Source of the DNA: Elusimicrobium minutum | GTDB taxonomy: Bacteria; Elusimicrobiota; Elusimicrobia; Elusimicrobiales; UBA9959 | DNA length: 56,173 bases | NCBI GenBank assembly: GCA_020723765.1 | Contig: DYIF01000013.1 | Span: 1 to 56,173 of the forward strand | Direction of reading: 5' to 3' | In this document: piece after piece, positions 33,215 through 41,102 of the stretch | Position numbering within the stretch: position 1 is the stretch's first letter | Layout of the letters: each line of letters begins with the position of its first letter | Made by a program: the position numbers and the translations under genes | Notes under the pieces: generated by a model | What the model saw: the letters and a program-made list of their open reading frames with translations, nothing else | What the model was told of the DNA's origin: nothing | The model's database searches: none

Positions 33215-36200
33215 ATGTTGAATAAAATTATAGATTTTTCTGGGAAATATAGATTCTTAATAATATCTTTTTTTGTGTTTTTAACAATATTGAGCGTAAA
33301 TATTTTAAAAAACATACCTGTGGATGCTATCCCAGATCTTTCCGATACTCAAGTTATTGTTTATATAAATTGGAATAAGAGTCCAAAGATAATAGATGAT
33401 CAAATAACATATCCTTTGATAACAAATCTTTTAGGAATTCCCAAAGTTAAAACTATAAGAGGGTTTTCAGATTACGGTTATTCTTTTGTATATCTCATAT
33501 TTGAAGATAAGACCGATATCTACTGGGCAAGAAGTAGGGTTTTAGAATATATGGATAAGATAAAACAACAACTTCCACCAGATGCCAAAATATCTTTAGG
33601 TCCTGATGCTACTGGAGTGGGATGGGTTTTCCAATACGTTTTGATTGATAAAAGTGGGAAAAGATCGACAGAAGAATTAAGATCTTTTCATGATTTTAAT
33701 ATAAAATATCAAATTCAATCAGTGGAAGGGGTTAGCGAAGTGGCGACAATAGGTGGACAATCTAAGGAGTATCAGATACAAATAGATCCCAATAAGCTTT
33801 TAATTTACAAAATCTCCATTCAAGATATAATAAATGCTGTTAGAAATTCAAATAACGAGTCGGATGCTAGAATATTGGAGTATTCTGGATTTGAATATAT
33901 GGTTAAAGTAAATGGATATTTAAAAGGAATAGCTGATATAAAAAATATAGTTTTAAAATCTTACGATAGTATTCCGGTTAAATTAGGAGATGTTGCCACG
34001 ATAACAACCGGTCCACAAATTAGAAGAGGTGTGGGAGATTTTAACGGGTATGGGGATTATGTTAGCGGTATAATAGTTGCAAGACATAATGAAAATGTTC
34101 TTAAAGTTATAGAAAAAGTTAAAGAAAAAATAAAAGATATTAAGGAAAGTCTTCCTGATGGAATGGAAATAATTACTGTTTACGACCGCTCAGATCTAAT
34201 ACACAGAGCAATAAATACATTAAAGAAGCAATTGAAAGAGGAAATACTGATAGTTAGTTTGGTTATATTAATTTTCCTATGGCACATTCCAAGCGCTTTG
34301 GTCGCAATAATTACAATTCCAGTAAGTATATTCATTTGTTTCATTTTAATGTATATTTTGAAAATAAATTCCAATATAATGTCTATATCTGGCATAGCTA
34401 TTTCCATAGGAGTTTTGGTTGACGGGGTAATTATAGAAGTGGAAAATGCTTATAAAAAATTGGAATTATGGAATGAAAACGGTCGTAAAGAAGATTTTTA
34501 TGAGGTAAGGATATCTGCAATAAAAGAAGTTATTCCTTCTGTGTTTTTTTCACTTCTTGTAATTGCTGTTTCTTTTATTCCGATATTTGCCTTAACAGAC
34601 CAAGAAGGAAAACTTTTTTCTCCTTTGGCTTGGACTAAGACTTTGGTGATGCTATCTGCGGCTTTTTTGGCTTTAACTTTAGACCCAGCATTAAGATTAG
34701 CTTTTTCAAGAACAGATTATTTTAATTTAAAACCAAAAATCTTTTCTTTGGTTTTAAATTATTTTTTGGTTGGCAAATATTATAAAGAAGAAAATCATCC
34801 AATCAGTAAAATCCTTTTTAAACTCTATGGTCCGGTTTGTCGTTTTGTTATTGAAAATTCCAAAAAAGTAATATTGGCAGCTTTTTTATTCGTAATAGTA
34901 ACTGTTCCTATTTTTGTTAAGTTAGGAAGCGAGTTTATGCCACCTTTGGCGGAAGGAACTATACTTTATATGCCTACAACTCTTCCTGGTATTTCTATAG
35001 AAGAGGCAAAAAGGATATTAAAAATTCAAAATAAAATTATTAAATCTTTTCCTGAGGTTTTAACTGTTTATGGCAAGGCTGGTAGAGCCAATACTGCCAC
35101 AGATCCTGCTCCACTTTCTATGATAGAAACTACTATTGTTTTAAAACCATATGAAGAGTGGAGGGAGAAGAAAAGGTGGTATTCTGATATCGCCCCAAAC
35201 TTTTTAAAAAAGATTTTAAGACATATATGGTATGATAGAATCACATATGATGAATTGGTAGCTGAGATGGATAAGTATTTAAAAATACCAGGATTTGCAA
35301 ATGCATGGACAATGCCAATAAAAGGCAGAATAGATATGCTTACAACCGGAATTAGAACTCCAATAGGCATAAAAGTTATAGGCGGCGATATAAATAAAAC
35401 TCAGGAAATAGCTGTTAAGATAGAAAATATACTCAAAGGGTTTGAAAATACAAGATCTGTTTATGCGGAAAGAATAGGAGAAGGTTATTTTATAGAAATA
35501 GATCCGATAAGAGAAAACTTAAGTAGGTATGGACTTAATATTGCAGATTTTCAGGATATACTTTCGAACACTATCGGTGCTATGCCGGTTACTTATATAG
35601 TGGAAGGTAGGGAGAGATATCCAGTTACGCTTAGATATCGTAGAGATTTTAGAGAGACGATATCTGATATAAAAAATACCATCATAACAGTAAGAGAAGA
35701 TTTACATATCCCTTTACATCAACTTGCTAATGTAAAGTTTGCAAAGGGTCCTTCTATGATAAGAGATGAAAATGGTTTTTATGCAAGTTATATTTACATA
35801 GATTGTGAAGATAAAGATATTGGTGGGTATGTGGAAAAGCTGAAAAGATACATAAACGATAATATAGTTATCCCGCAAGGATATTATCTTATTTACAGTG
35901 GTCAATATGAAAATATGATAAGAGTTAAAGAAAGAATGAATATAATAGTTCCTATAGTTATATTCACTATTTTTTTACTAATATATGCAAATACTAGGAG
36001 TTTTTTTAAAACATTTCTAATTTTATCAGCACTACCTTTTTCTTTAATAGGAGCTTTTTGGTTTATTTATATACTTGATTATAATTTATCTATTGCGGTT
36101 TGGGTTGGGGTAATTGCTTTGGCCGGACTTGATGCTGAGACTGGAATATTTATGCTGTTATACTTAGATATGTCGTATAGAGAAATTAAGGCTAAAAAAA

Positions 36201-36454
36201 ATATTTTGACATCAGAAGATTTAAAAGAAGCTATATATTATGGAGCCGTAAAGAGAGTAAGACCAAAGTTGATGACTGTTACAGCAGCTTTTATGGGGCT
36301 TATACCAATAATGTGGTCTATGGGAACTGGCAGCGATGTTATGAAGAGAATAGCAGCGCCTATGATAGGAGGCCTTTTTACAAGTTTTATTTTAGAGCTT
36401 ATTGTTTATCCTGCTGCGTATTATATTTATCTTAAAAGAAAGGAGTCTTTATAG
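33215..36454 (+). CDS. Heavy-metal RND efflux pump (CusA/CzcA-like)
   Basis: A 1079-residue inner-membrane pump with the two-fold RND plan: twelve spans and two periplasmic loops. It starts at the ATG at 33215 with GAGAGG four bases upstream, eight bases after the adaptor stop; a TTG at 33203 is also open but unlikely. DAIPDLSDTQVIVYINW is the classic heavy-metal RND opening, and ISIGVLVDGVIIEVENAYK carries the transmembrane Asp/Glu of the proton relay. Pumps of this branch expel Cu, Ag, Zn, Co, Cd or Ni; I cannot fix the ion. Base composition is lower in GC than the flanking chromosome genes. Confidence 0.95.
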   Translation: MLNKIIDFSGKYRFLIISFFVFLTILSVNILKNIPVDAIPDLSDTQVIVYINWNKSPKIIDDQITYPLITNLLGIPKVKTIRGFSDYGYSFVYLIFEDKTDIYWARSRVLEYMDKIKQQLPPDAKISLGPDATGVGWVFQYVLIDKSGKRSTEELRSFHDFNIKYQIQSVEGVSEVATIGGQSKEYQIQIDPNKLLIYKISIQDIINAVRNSNNESDARILEYSGFEYMVKVNGYLKGIADIKNIVLKSYDSIPVKLGDVATITTGPQIRRGVGDFNGYGDYVSGIIVARHNENVLKVIEKVKEKIKDIKESLPDGMEIITVYDRSDLIHRAINTLKKQLKEEILIVSLVILIFLWHIPSALVAIITIPVSIFICFILMYILKINSNIMSISGIAISIGVLVDGVIIEVENAYKKLELWNENGRKEDFYEVRISAIKEVIPSVFFSLLVIAVSFIPIFALTDQEGKLFSPLAWTKTLVMLSAAFLALTLDPALRLAFSRTDYFNLKPKIFSLVLNYFLVGKYYKEENHPISKILFKLYGPVCRFVIENSKKVILAAFLFVIVTVPIFVKLGSEFMPPLAEGTILYMPTTLPGISIEEAKRILKIQNKIIKSFPEVLTVYGKAGRANTATDPAPLSMIETTIVLKPYEEWREKKRWYSDIAPNFLKKILRHIWYDRITYDELVAEMDKYLKIPGFANAWTMPIKGRIDMLTTGIRTPIGIKVIGGDINKTQEIAVKIENILKGFENTRSVYAERIGEGYFIEIDPIRENLSRYGLNIADFQDILSNTIGAMPVTYIVEGRERYPVTLRYRRDFRETISDIKNTIITVREDLHIPLHQLANVKFAKGPSMIRDENGFYASYIYIDCEDKDIGGYVEKLKRYINDNIVIPQGYYLIYSGQYENMIRVKERMNIIVPIVIFTIFLLIYANTRSFFKTFLILSALPFSLIGAFWFIYILDYNLSIAVWVGVIALAGLDAETGIFMLLYLDMSYREIKAKKNILTSEDLKEAIYYGAVKRVRPKLMTVTAAFMGLIPIMWSMGTGSDVMKRIAAPMIGGLFTSFILELIVYPAAYYIYLKRKESL

Positions 36455-36467
36455 TAAGGAGGATGTT

Positions 36468-36719
36468 ATGAAAAGTCAAAAAACTCTTTGCGAGCTGGCT
36501 AATGAGAAAAATATTGATGAACTCAGGAGATTGGCTACCAGTGCAAAATATATATGCCCTGGTTGTTTTAGGGTATCTTCTGATCCTGAAAAAATATGTT
36601 GTGATGCCATTTTAATAGAGGAAAAGGGATTTATTAAGAAAATAATATCCAAAATAGATTCAAAGCTCGAAGAGAAGTCTAAAAAAGATTGCGGTTGCGG
36701 TAAAAAAAATTGTTGCTAA
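36468..36719 (+). CDS. Cys-rich mini-protein of the metal-efflux operon
   Basis: An 83-residue protein, starting at an ATG with AAGGAGG seven bases upstream, 13 bases after the pump gene. It has CPGC (CPGCFRV), a CC pair (EKICCDA) and a C-terminal tail with CGCG and CC (DCGCGKKNCC), so about eight Cys. That pattern could bind Cu, Zn or similar ions as a metallothionein- or chaperone-like protein. No signal peptide is seen, so a cytoplasmic role is likely. I do not recognise the family. Position between the RND pump and the permease makes a metal carrier or sensor for the system the best guess. Confidence 0.75.
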   Translation: MKSQKTLCELANEKNIDELRRLATSAKYICPGCFRVSSDPEKICCDAILIEEKGFIKKIISKIDSKLEEKSKKDCGCGKKNCC

Positions 36720-36768
36720 ATGATTTGTAATATTTTAATTAATTTTAATTTAATAAAATATTTTTAAT

Positions 36769-37683
36769 ATGGAAAAAGGAACCCCAATATACGAGATTAT
36801 TAGTTTTTTCTTATACGATTCTATCAAAATATTTTTGATGCTTTTTTTCTTTATATCAATACTTGGCTTCTTAAGAAGTTTTATTTCAAAGGAAAAAATA
36901 GAATCTTATCTTAAAAATAGCGGTATTAAAACATATTTTTGGGCTTCTTTTTTGGGGGCTGTTACTCCTTTTTGTTCCTGTTCTTCTTTGCCAATCTTCA
37001 TAGGGCTTATAAAGAGTGAAATTCCTCTTGGAGTCTCTTTCTCTTTTCTTATAACATCGCCTTTAGTAAATGAGTATCTGGTCGTTTTAATGTTTGGTTT
37101 CTTTGGATATAAGATAACATTTTTATATGTTTTGAATGGAATTTTGTTAGGTGTTGTGTGCGGTATTGTTATAGACAAAATAGATTTCAGAAAATATGTA
37201 GTAACGGATATCAATTCAAAGATAAATCAAGAGTGTGCCGAGAATGAATTTAAAAATTTATATTCAAGAATTAAATATGGGATATCGGAAAGCGTTGAGA
37301 TAATAAAAAAATTATGGTTATGGATAATCGTGTCTGTATTTATAGGTGCTATTATTCATGGTTATGTTCCGCGAGAAAAAATAGAAAGAATAATTGCATA
37401 TGCCGGGATTTTCGATGTCCCCATAGCGACCATTCTTGGAGTTCCTTTATACGGTAGTTGCGCCTCAATACTTCCAATAGCTTATGTTTTATTTACAAAG
37501 GGATTACCATTGGGAACAGCTTTGTCTTTTATGATGGCTACAAGTGCATTAAGTTTGCCGGAGGCTATTTTCTTGAGAAGGGTTATAAAAACTGAGCTTA
37601 TAATTATCTTTTTTGTTATAGTTTCAGTTGGTATTATTTTTATTGGTTATATTTTTAATTTTTTACAGAGGATTAATATTTAA
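36769..37683 (+). CDS. DUF318/ArsP-type permease (Cu/Zn or arsenical efflux)
   Basis: A 304-residue membrane protein with about eight or nine spans. The signature FCSCSSLPIFIGL is typical of the DUF318/ArsP and SO_0444-type permeases, where the Cys are thought to bind the exported species. The second half repeats the pattern (YGSCASILPIAYV). Relatives export organic arsenicals or Cu/Zn. Linked to an RND metal pump and a Cys-rich mini-protein, it is likely the inner-membrane partner or a second exporter of the same island. It has no ribosome binding site; a TAAAAT at 36754-36759 sits nine bases upstream of the ATG. Confidence 0.85.
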   Translation: MEKGTPIYEIISFFLYDSIKIFLMLFFFISILGFLRSFISKEKIESYLKNSGIKTYFWASFLGAVTPFCSCSSLPIFIGLIKSEIPLGVSFSFLITSPLVNEYLVVLMFGFFGYKITFLYVLNGILLGVVCGIVIDKIDFRKYVVTDINSKINQECAENEFKNLYSRIKYGISESVEIIKKLWLWIIVSVFIGAIIHGYVPREKIERIIAYAGIFDVPIATILGVPLYGSCASILPIAYVLFTKGLPLGTALSFMMATSALSLPEAIFLRRVIKTELIIIFFVIVSVGIIFIGYIFNFLQRINI

Positions 37684-37694
37684 ATTTTCTCTAA

Positions 37695-38585
37695 ATATTT
37701 TTATCAAATAGATTTAAGTTTTTAGCTAATTATATTATTCAAATAGGAACTATAATCATTATTGCACTTGTAGAATTTGATAATTTTTCAGATTATATAA
37801 GTGAAAAATGGAGGAATATTTTATCATATATTTTGATTATTGGATTAAGTATTATAGCTATTGGTGTGTTAACTGGAATATTTTCTGAGTTTTTGGAAGA
37901 GAATAAAACATTAAGAAGTTTTTATATTTCTAACTTTATAAAAGAAATAGGTATGATATTAGGGGTAATTTTATCCTTAGTAGGAATAATATATATTTCA
38001 ACTGCTTGTTATTATTATTTCTATAGAGGAGAGATTGTCTCCTTTTACAAAATTATTTTATCTTTGTTTTTATTATTTTCTGGATTGTTTTTAGTTGAAC
38101 TAAATTTTTATTCAATTATTGACCTGGATTTAATAAGATTTGCATTTTCAAATAACGAGAAGTTGAAAATTGATATTGAAATATTAAAATCAAAAGGCTT
38201 TATCCCTAAAAAAGAGGTAAATTTACAAACGAGGATAAATGATACTATTTTTAACATTAAGAAAAATAAAGATGGAGATATAGAGATTATTGCTATACTT
38301 TCATCTAAATTGAATCTTGATACTCAATTTGTCTTAATTAAATTTTACTCTACTGGTATCAGTCTTTTTAAGCCATCCGATGAAATTAAAGAAATCTTTT
38401 CAATTCTTATTAAAGAGTATGGCGAGAATTTTTTGTTTGTAGAGGAAAAAGGTTTTAAAAGTATAAAAACTATTTCTTCAGATCAAATTTGTGCAACTTT
38501 TGCTTGTAAAGATTATGATAAAATGCTTTATAACTTTTTAATGCAATTTTCAAGATTTATTGAGTTGATTAAAATAAAGATTTAA
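37695..38585 (+). pseudogene. Membrane protein of unknown family, probably missing its start
   Basis: The frame is open from 37695 to 38585 (297 codons) but has no ATG or GTG in the upstream part; the first usable start, TTG at 37833, falls inside a hydrophobic segment. The upstream 46 codons read as real membrane protein (the ALVEFDNFSDYISEKW stretch after a hydrophobic run), so the likely explanation is a gene that lost its 5' end. About four spans are followed by a soluble C-terminal half (residues ~160-296). I do not recognise the family. It is low in GC like the metal-efflux genes and lies at the right edge of that island. Confidence 0.5.
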
Positions 38586-38674
38586 ATCTTAATTATCTTA
38601 AAAAAAATTCTTTTAATTCTTTTGATTCCCAATATCTAATTAAAACTTATTTATAAATTGTGTATAATTTAAAT

Positions 38675-38760
38675 GAAGGGGTGCTGGTTTGGTACCGGCT
38701 GAGATAAGGATTAATCCTTAAACCCTTTGAACCTGAACCGGATAATACCGGCGGAGGGAT
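38675..38760 (+). ncRNA. TPP riboswitch (THI element) upstream of thiC
   Basis: All conserved TPP aptamer blocks are visible in order: GGGGTGC, GGCTGAGA, ACCCTTTGAACCTGA and CCGGATAATACCGGCGGAGGGA. Thiamine pyrophosphate binding should turn down thiC and thiD. A TATAAT lies at 38663-38668, just before it. Boundaries are approximate by a few bases. Confidence 0.97.
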
Positions 38761-38904
38761 ATGATGAAAATGAAATTAAGATTTAAAACAAATCTTTTAA
38801 ACATAAAATCTATAACCAAACATATTAAATCATCCCTCCGGAAAAACGGAGGCAAAGATGATTTATATATCTCAAAAAGATTTAAAACAAATATCCGTAA
38901 TTGA
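38761..38904 (+). CDS. Possible leader ORF between riboswitch and thiC
   Basis: A 47-codon frame starts ATGATG directly after GGAGGG, which is also the end of the aptamer, and ends at a TGA inside thiC in another frame. It has a basic composition (about 13 Lys/Arg). It could be a translated leader coupled to the riboswitch, or chance. A 15-base stretch, AGATTTAAAACAAAT, occurs at 38779-38793 in this frame and again at 38878-38892 in thiC, 99 bases apart. Confidence 0.3.
   Translation: MMKMKLRFKTNLLNIKSITKHIKSSLRKNGGKDDLYISKRFKTNIRN
38832..38852 (+). promoter_or_regulatory. Expression platform hairpin that hides the thiC Shine-Dalgarno
   Basis: CCTCCG (38835-38840), a GAAAAA loop and CGGAGG (38847-38852) form a hairpin that buries the thiC ribosome binding site five bases from its ATG. 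The 5' arm ATCCCTCCG (38832-38840) is also fully complementary over nine bases to CGGAGGGAT (38752-38760) at the end of the aptamer. This gives two exclusive pairings, the classic TPP translational switch; which one TPP favours is inferred. Confidence 0.75.
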
Positions 38905-40108
38905 AGAGAGAAGCGTAGATTTTATAAAAAAAGAATTAAATTCTCAAAGAGCTTCAGTTCTTAAAAACATAAAAAGGAAAATAAATCCCGTTATAGTCGG
39001 AAGAAATTTTAAATGCAAATATAACTTGAATCTGGGAATAAGCCCTCAAAAATCGGATTTAAAAAACGAAATAAAAAAACTGGAAATCGCCGTTAGAAAC
39101 GGCGCGGATACCGTTATGGACCTGTCGGTCGGAACTGGCAGAGACGATACAAGGAAAAAACTTTTGGAGTTGTCCGCGGTTCCTTTCGGGACTGTTCCGA
39201 TTTATACGATGATAGATAGTGAAAAAGATATAAAAAAATTATCTAAAAATTTGATTCTGGACACCATAGAAAAACAATGCGAAGAAGGCGTAGATTTTAT
39301 GACGATTCACGCCGGGCTTTTAAGAAAGAGTATCGTATATATTAAAAACAGGCTTTCCGGAGTTGTTTCAAGAGGGGGATCTTTGATACTCAGATATATG
39401 AGCTTAACCGGCAAAGAAAATCCTTTTTACGAGTATTACGACGAAATAATAAAAATATTGAAAAAATATAATGTAACGATAAGCATAGGAGACGGTCTCA
39501 GGCCCGGTTCCATATACGATTCGACCGATAAAGCTCAGATTTCTGAATTAAAAGTAATAGGAGAGCTTAACAGATATTCCAGAGAAAAAGGAGTTTATAC
39601 GATGATAGAAGGTCCCGGACATGTTCCGATAAGTCAAATAGAAAAAAATGTTAAGCTTGCCATGGATTACTGCGACGACGCTCCGCTATATTTTTTAGGT
39701 CCGCTTGTGACTGATATAGCGTTGGGGTACGACCATATTAACGGCGCCATAGGCGGCGCTATGGCCGGGTATTTCGGAGTTTCTCTTTTATGCGCGGTCG
39801 GTCCGAGCGAGCATATAGGGCTTCCGACTATAGAAGATATAAACGAAGAATGTGTGGTTTTTAATCTCGTAAAGCACGCGGTAAATATCTCTAAAGGCTT
39901 TAAAAAAAATATCGAAAGGGATAACAAAATGTCTAAAGCGAGAAAAGATTTTAGATGGGAGGATCAGTTTAAACTTTCCATAAATCCCGAATACGCCAGA
40001 AAAAGATTTTGCGAGTTAAATAATTCGAAGGGGAATTATTGTTCTATGTGCGGTGAAGGGTTTTGCGCCATGAAAAATAGCAAGAAAGCGTTATCGGAGG
40101 TAAAATGA
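38858..40108 (+). CDS. thiC: Phosphomethylpyrimidine synthase ThiC
   Basis: A 416-residue radical-SAM-type enzyme that turns AIR into HMP-P for thiamine. The iron-sulfur motif CSMCGEGFC is near the C-terminus, and conserved blocks include MDLSVGTGRDDTR, MTIHAGLLRKS, SIGDGLRPGSIYDSTD, MIEGPGHVPI, PLVTDIALGYDHINGAIGG and GPSEHIGLP. The start is the ATG at 38858 with CGGAGG upstream. It sits behind a TPP riboswitch and overlaps thiD by four bases (ATGA). Its substrate AIR is the product of PurM, encoded 10 kb away in this window. Confidence 0.97.
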   Translation: MIYISQKDLKQISVIEERSVDFIKKELNSQRASVLKNIKRKINPVIVGRNFKCKYNLNLGISPQKSDLKNEIKKLEIAVRNGADTVMDLSVGTGRDDTRKKLLELSAVPFGTVPIYTMIDSEKDIKKLSKNLILDTIEKQCEEGVDFMTIHAGLLRKSIVYIKNRLSGVVSRGGSLILRYMSLTGKENPFYEYYDEIIKILKKYNVTISIGDGLRPGSIYDSTDKAQISELKVIGELNRYSREKGVYTMIEGPGHVPISQIEKNVKLAMDYCDDAPLYFLGPLVTDIALGYDHINGAIGGAMAGYFGVSLLCAVGPSEHIGLPTIEDINEECVVFNLVKHAVNISKGFKKNIERDNKMSKARKDFRWEDQFKLSINPEYARKRFCELNNSKGNYCSMCGEGFCAMKNSKKALSEVK

Positions 40109-40887
40109 AAATGCCGATAGCTTTGTCTATAGCGGGGGTGGATCCCTCCGGCGGGGCGGGAATTTTAGCCGATATTAAAACTTTTTCGGCTTTTAGGGTT
40201 TACGGTATGGGGGTGATAACGGCGCTTACTTCTCAAAATACTTACGAGGTTAACGGCATAAAAACAGCCGGCAGGAAATTTTTTCAAAAACAGATAAACA
40301 CCGTTTTGAAAGACATAAAACCCGATTCGGTTAAAACCGGCATGATACCTGATATCGTCACCGCAGATGTCATATACGAAAGCCTAATGGAACATAAGCT
40401 AAATAATCTGGTCATAGATCCGGTTATGATATCAAAACAGGGCGCTTTTCTTTCCGCTAAATCGACAATAAACTTTATTATAAAAAAACTTTTTCCTCTT
40501 TCTTTGATAGTAACGCCTAATATTCCCGAGGCTTCTTATATAGCGGATATGAAAATAAGGAATTTAGAAGATATTGTCTCGGTCTGTAAAAAGATATTCG
40601 CGTTGGGACCTAAAAACGTTCTTTTAAAAGGGGGGCATATGGAAGGGGATGTTTGTATTGACGTTTTGTTTGACGGCAAAAAAATATTTTATTTCAAAAA
40701 CAGAAGAATAAATACAAAAAACACCCACGGCACCGGATGTACGCTTTCCGCCGCAATATGCGCAAATCTTTCAAAAGGGAAAAAGGTTCTCGATTCGGTG
40801 GAAATCGCTATAAATTACGTAAACAAGGCTATAAAAAAATCGCTGGATATAGGTAAAGGAAACGGGCCGTTAAATCATATGCCATAA
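40105..40887 (+). CDS. thiD: Hydroxymethylpyrimidine (phosphate) kinase ThiD
   Basis: A 260-residue ribokinase-fold enzyme with GVDPSGGAGILADIKTF at the start, DPVMISKQGAFL, and the anion hole THGTGCTLSAAI near the C-terminus. It phosphorylates HMP and HMP-P to HMP-PP. It is translationally coupled to thiC. There is no thiE, thiG or tenA in the window, so thiazole synthesis and coupling are encoded elsewhere or thiazole is salvaged. A convergent sRNA/terminator region follows four bases later. Confidence 0.95.
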   Translation: MKMPIALSIAGVDPSGGAGILADIKTFSAFRVYGMGVITALTSQNTYEVNGIKTAGRKFFQKQINTVLKDIKPDSVKTGMIPDIVTADVIYESLMEHKLNNLVIDPVMISKQGAFLSAKSTINFIIKKLFPLSLIVTPNIPEASYIADMKIRNLEDIVSVCKKIFALGPKNVLLKGGHMEGDVCIDVLFDGKKIFYFKNRRINTKNTHGTGCTLSAAICANLSKGKKVLDSVEIAINYVNKAIKKSLDIGKGNGPLNHMP

Positions 40888-40890
40888 ATG

Positions 40891-41028
40891 AAAAAGGGAG
40901 TACGAAAAGCCACCACCTTCCCTCACACTTTTCGCACTCCCTTTAAATGCACCCGTTCCTACCCTCTCCATCCGCCTTCTAAATAAGACAACTCCGCAAA
41001 GCCTTATGCCTACCCAAAGACTTTGCTT
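40891..41028 (-). ncRNA. Candidate small RNA gene convergent with thiD, downstream of nrdJ
   Basis: A minus-strand promoter at 41034-41062 would start a transcript near 41027, and a strong intrinsic terminator ends it at about 40891, giving an RNA of about 137 bases. The 5' part can fold GCAAAGUC / GGCUUUGC (8 bp, one G-U pair). The middle is unpaired and purine-rich, with many GGA and AGGG motifs. No open frame with a ribosome binding site is seen. It does not look like 6S, SRP, RNase P or tmRNA. It might instead be only the end of the nrdJ mRNA. Confidence 0.45.
40893..40944 (-). terminator. Intrinsic terminator between thiD and nrdJ
   Basis: Arms AAAGGGAGTACGAAAAG (40893-40909) and CTTTTCGCACTCCCTTT (40928-40944) pair over 17 bases. 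The single differing position is a G-U wobble in the minus-strand RNA but an A-C mismatch in the plus-strand RNA, and the minus-strand stem runs straight into TTTTT, so it terminates minus-strand transcripts (nrdJ and the candidate sRNA). It may help stop thiD transcription too. The loop is G-rich in the minus-strand RNA. Confidence 0.85.
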
Positions 41029-41033
41029 TTTAT

Positions 41034-41062
41034 ATGTTAGCAGAAAACTATTGACTTGTCAA
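41034..41062 (-). promoter_or_regulatory. Promoter for the candidate sRNA
   Basis: On the minus strand TTGACA (plus 41057-41062), a 17-base spacer, then an extended -10 TG-C-TAACAT (hexamer plus 41034-41039). It is also part of a small palindrome, TGTCAAG-A-CTTGACA (41057-41071). It lies after the nrdJ stop codon and points away from nrdJ. Confidence 0.5.
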
Positions 41063-41102
41063 GACTTGACAGGCCATTAAGTAACAAAAGTTTCTTTCAG
41101 GT

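Noticed and set aside
36720-36768. AT-only dyad before the DUF318 permease as a terminator
   Set aside because: The arms (AATATTTTA / TAAAATATT) contain no G-C pairs and there is no T run, so it is not a convincing terminator.
41057-41071. Palindrome TGTCAAG-A-CTTGACA as an operator for nrdJ
   Set aside because: It lies after the nrdJ stop codon, and can be explained by the minus-strand TTGACA of the candidate sRNA promoter with a chance mirror copy; no -10 follows on the plus strand.
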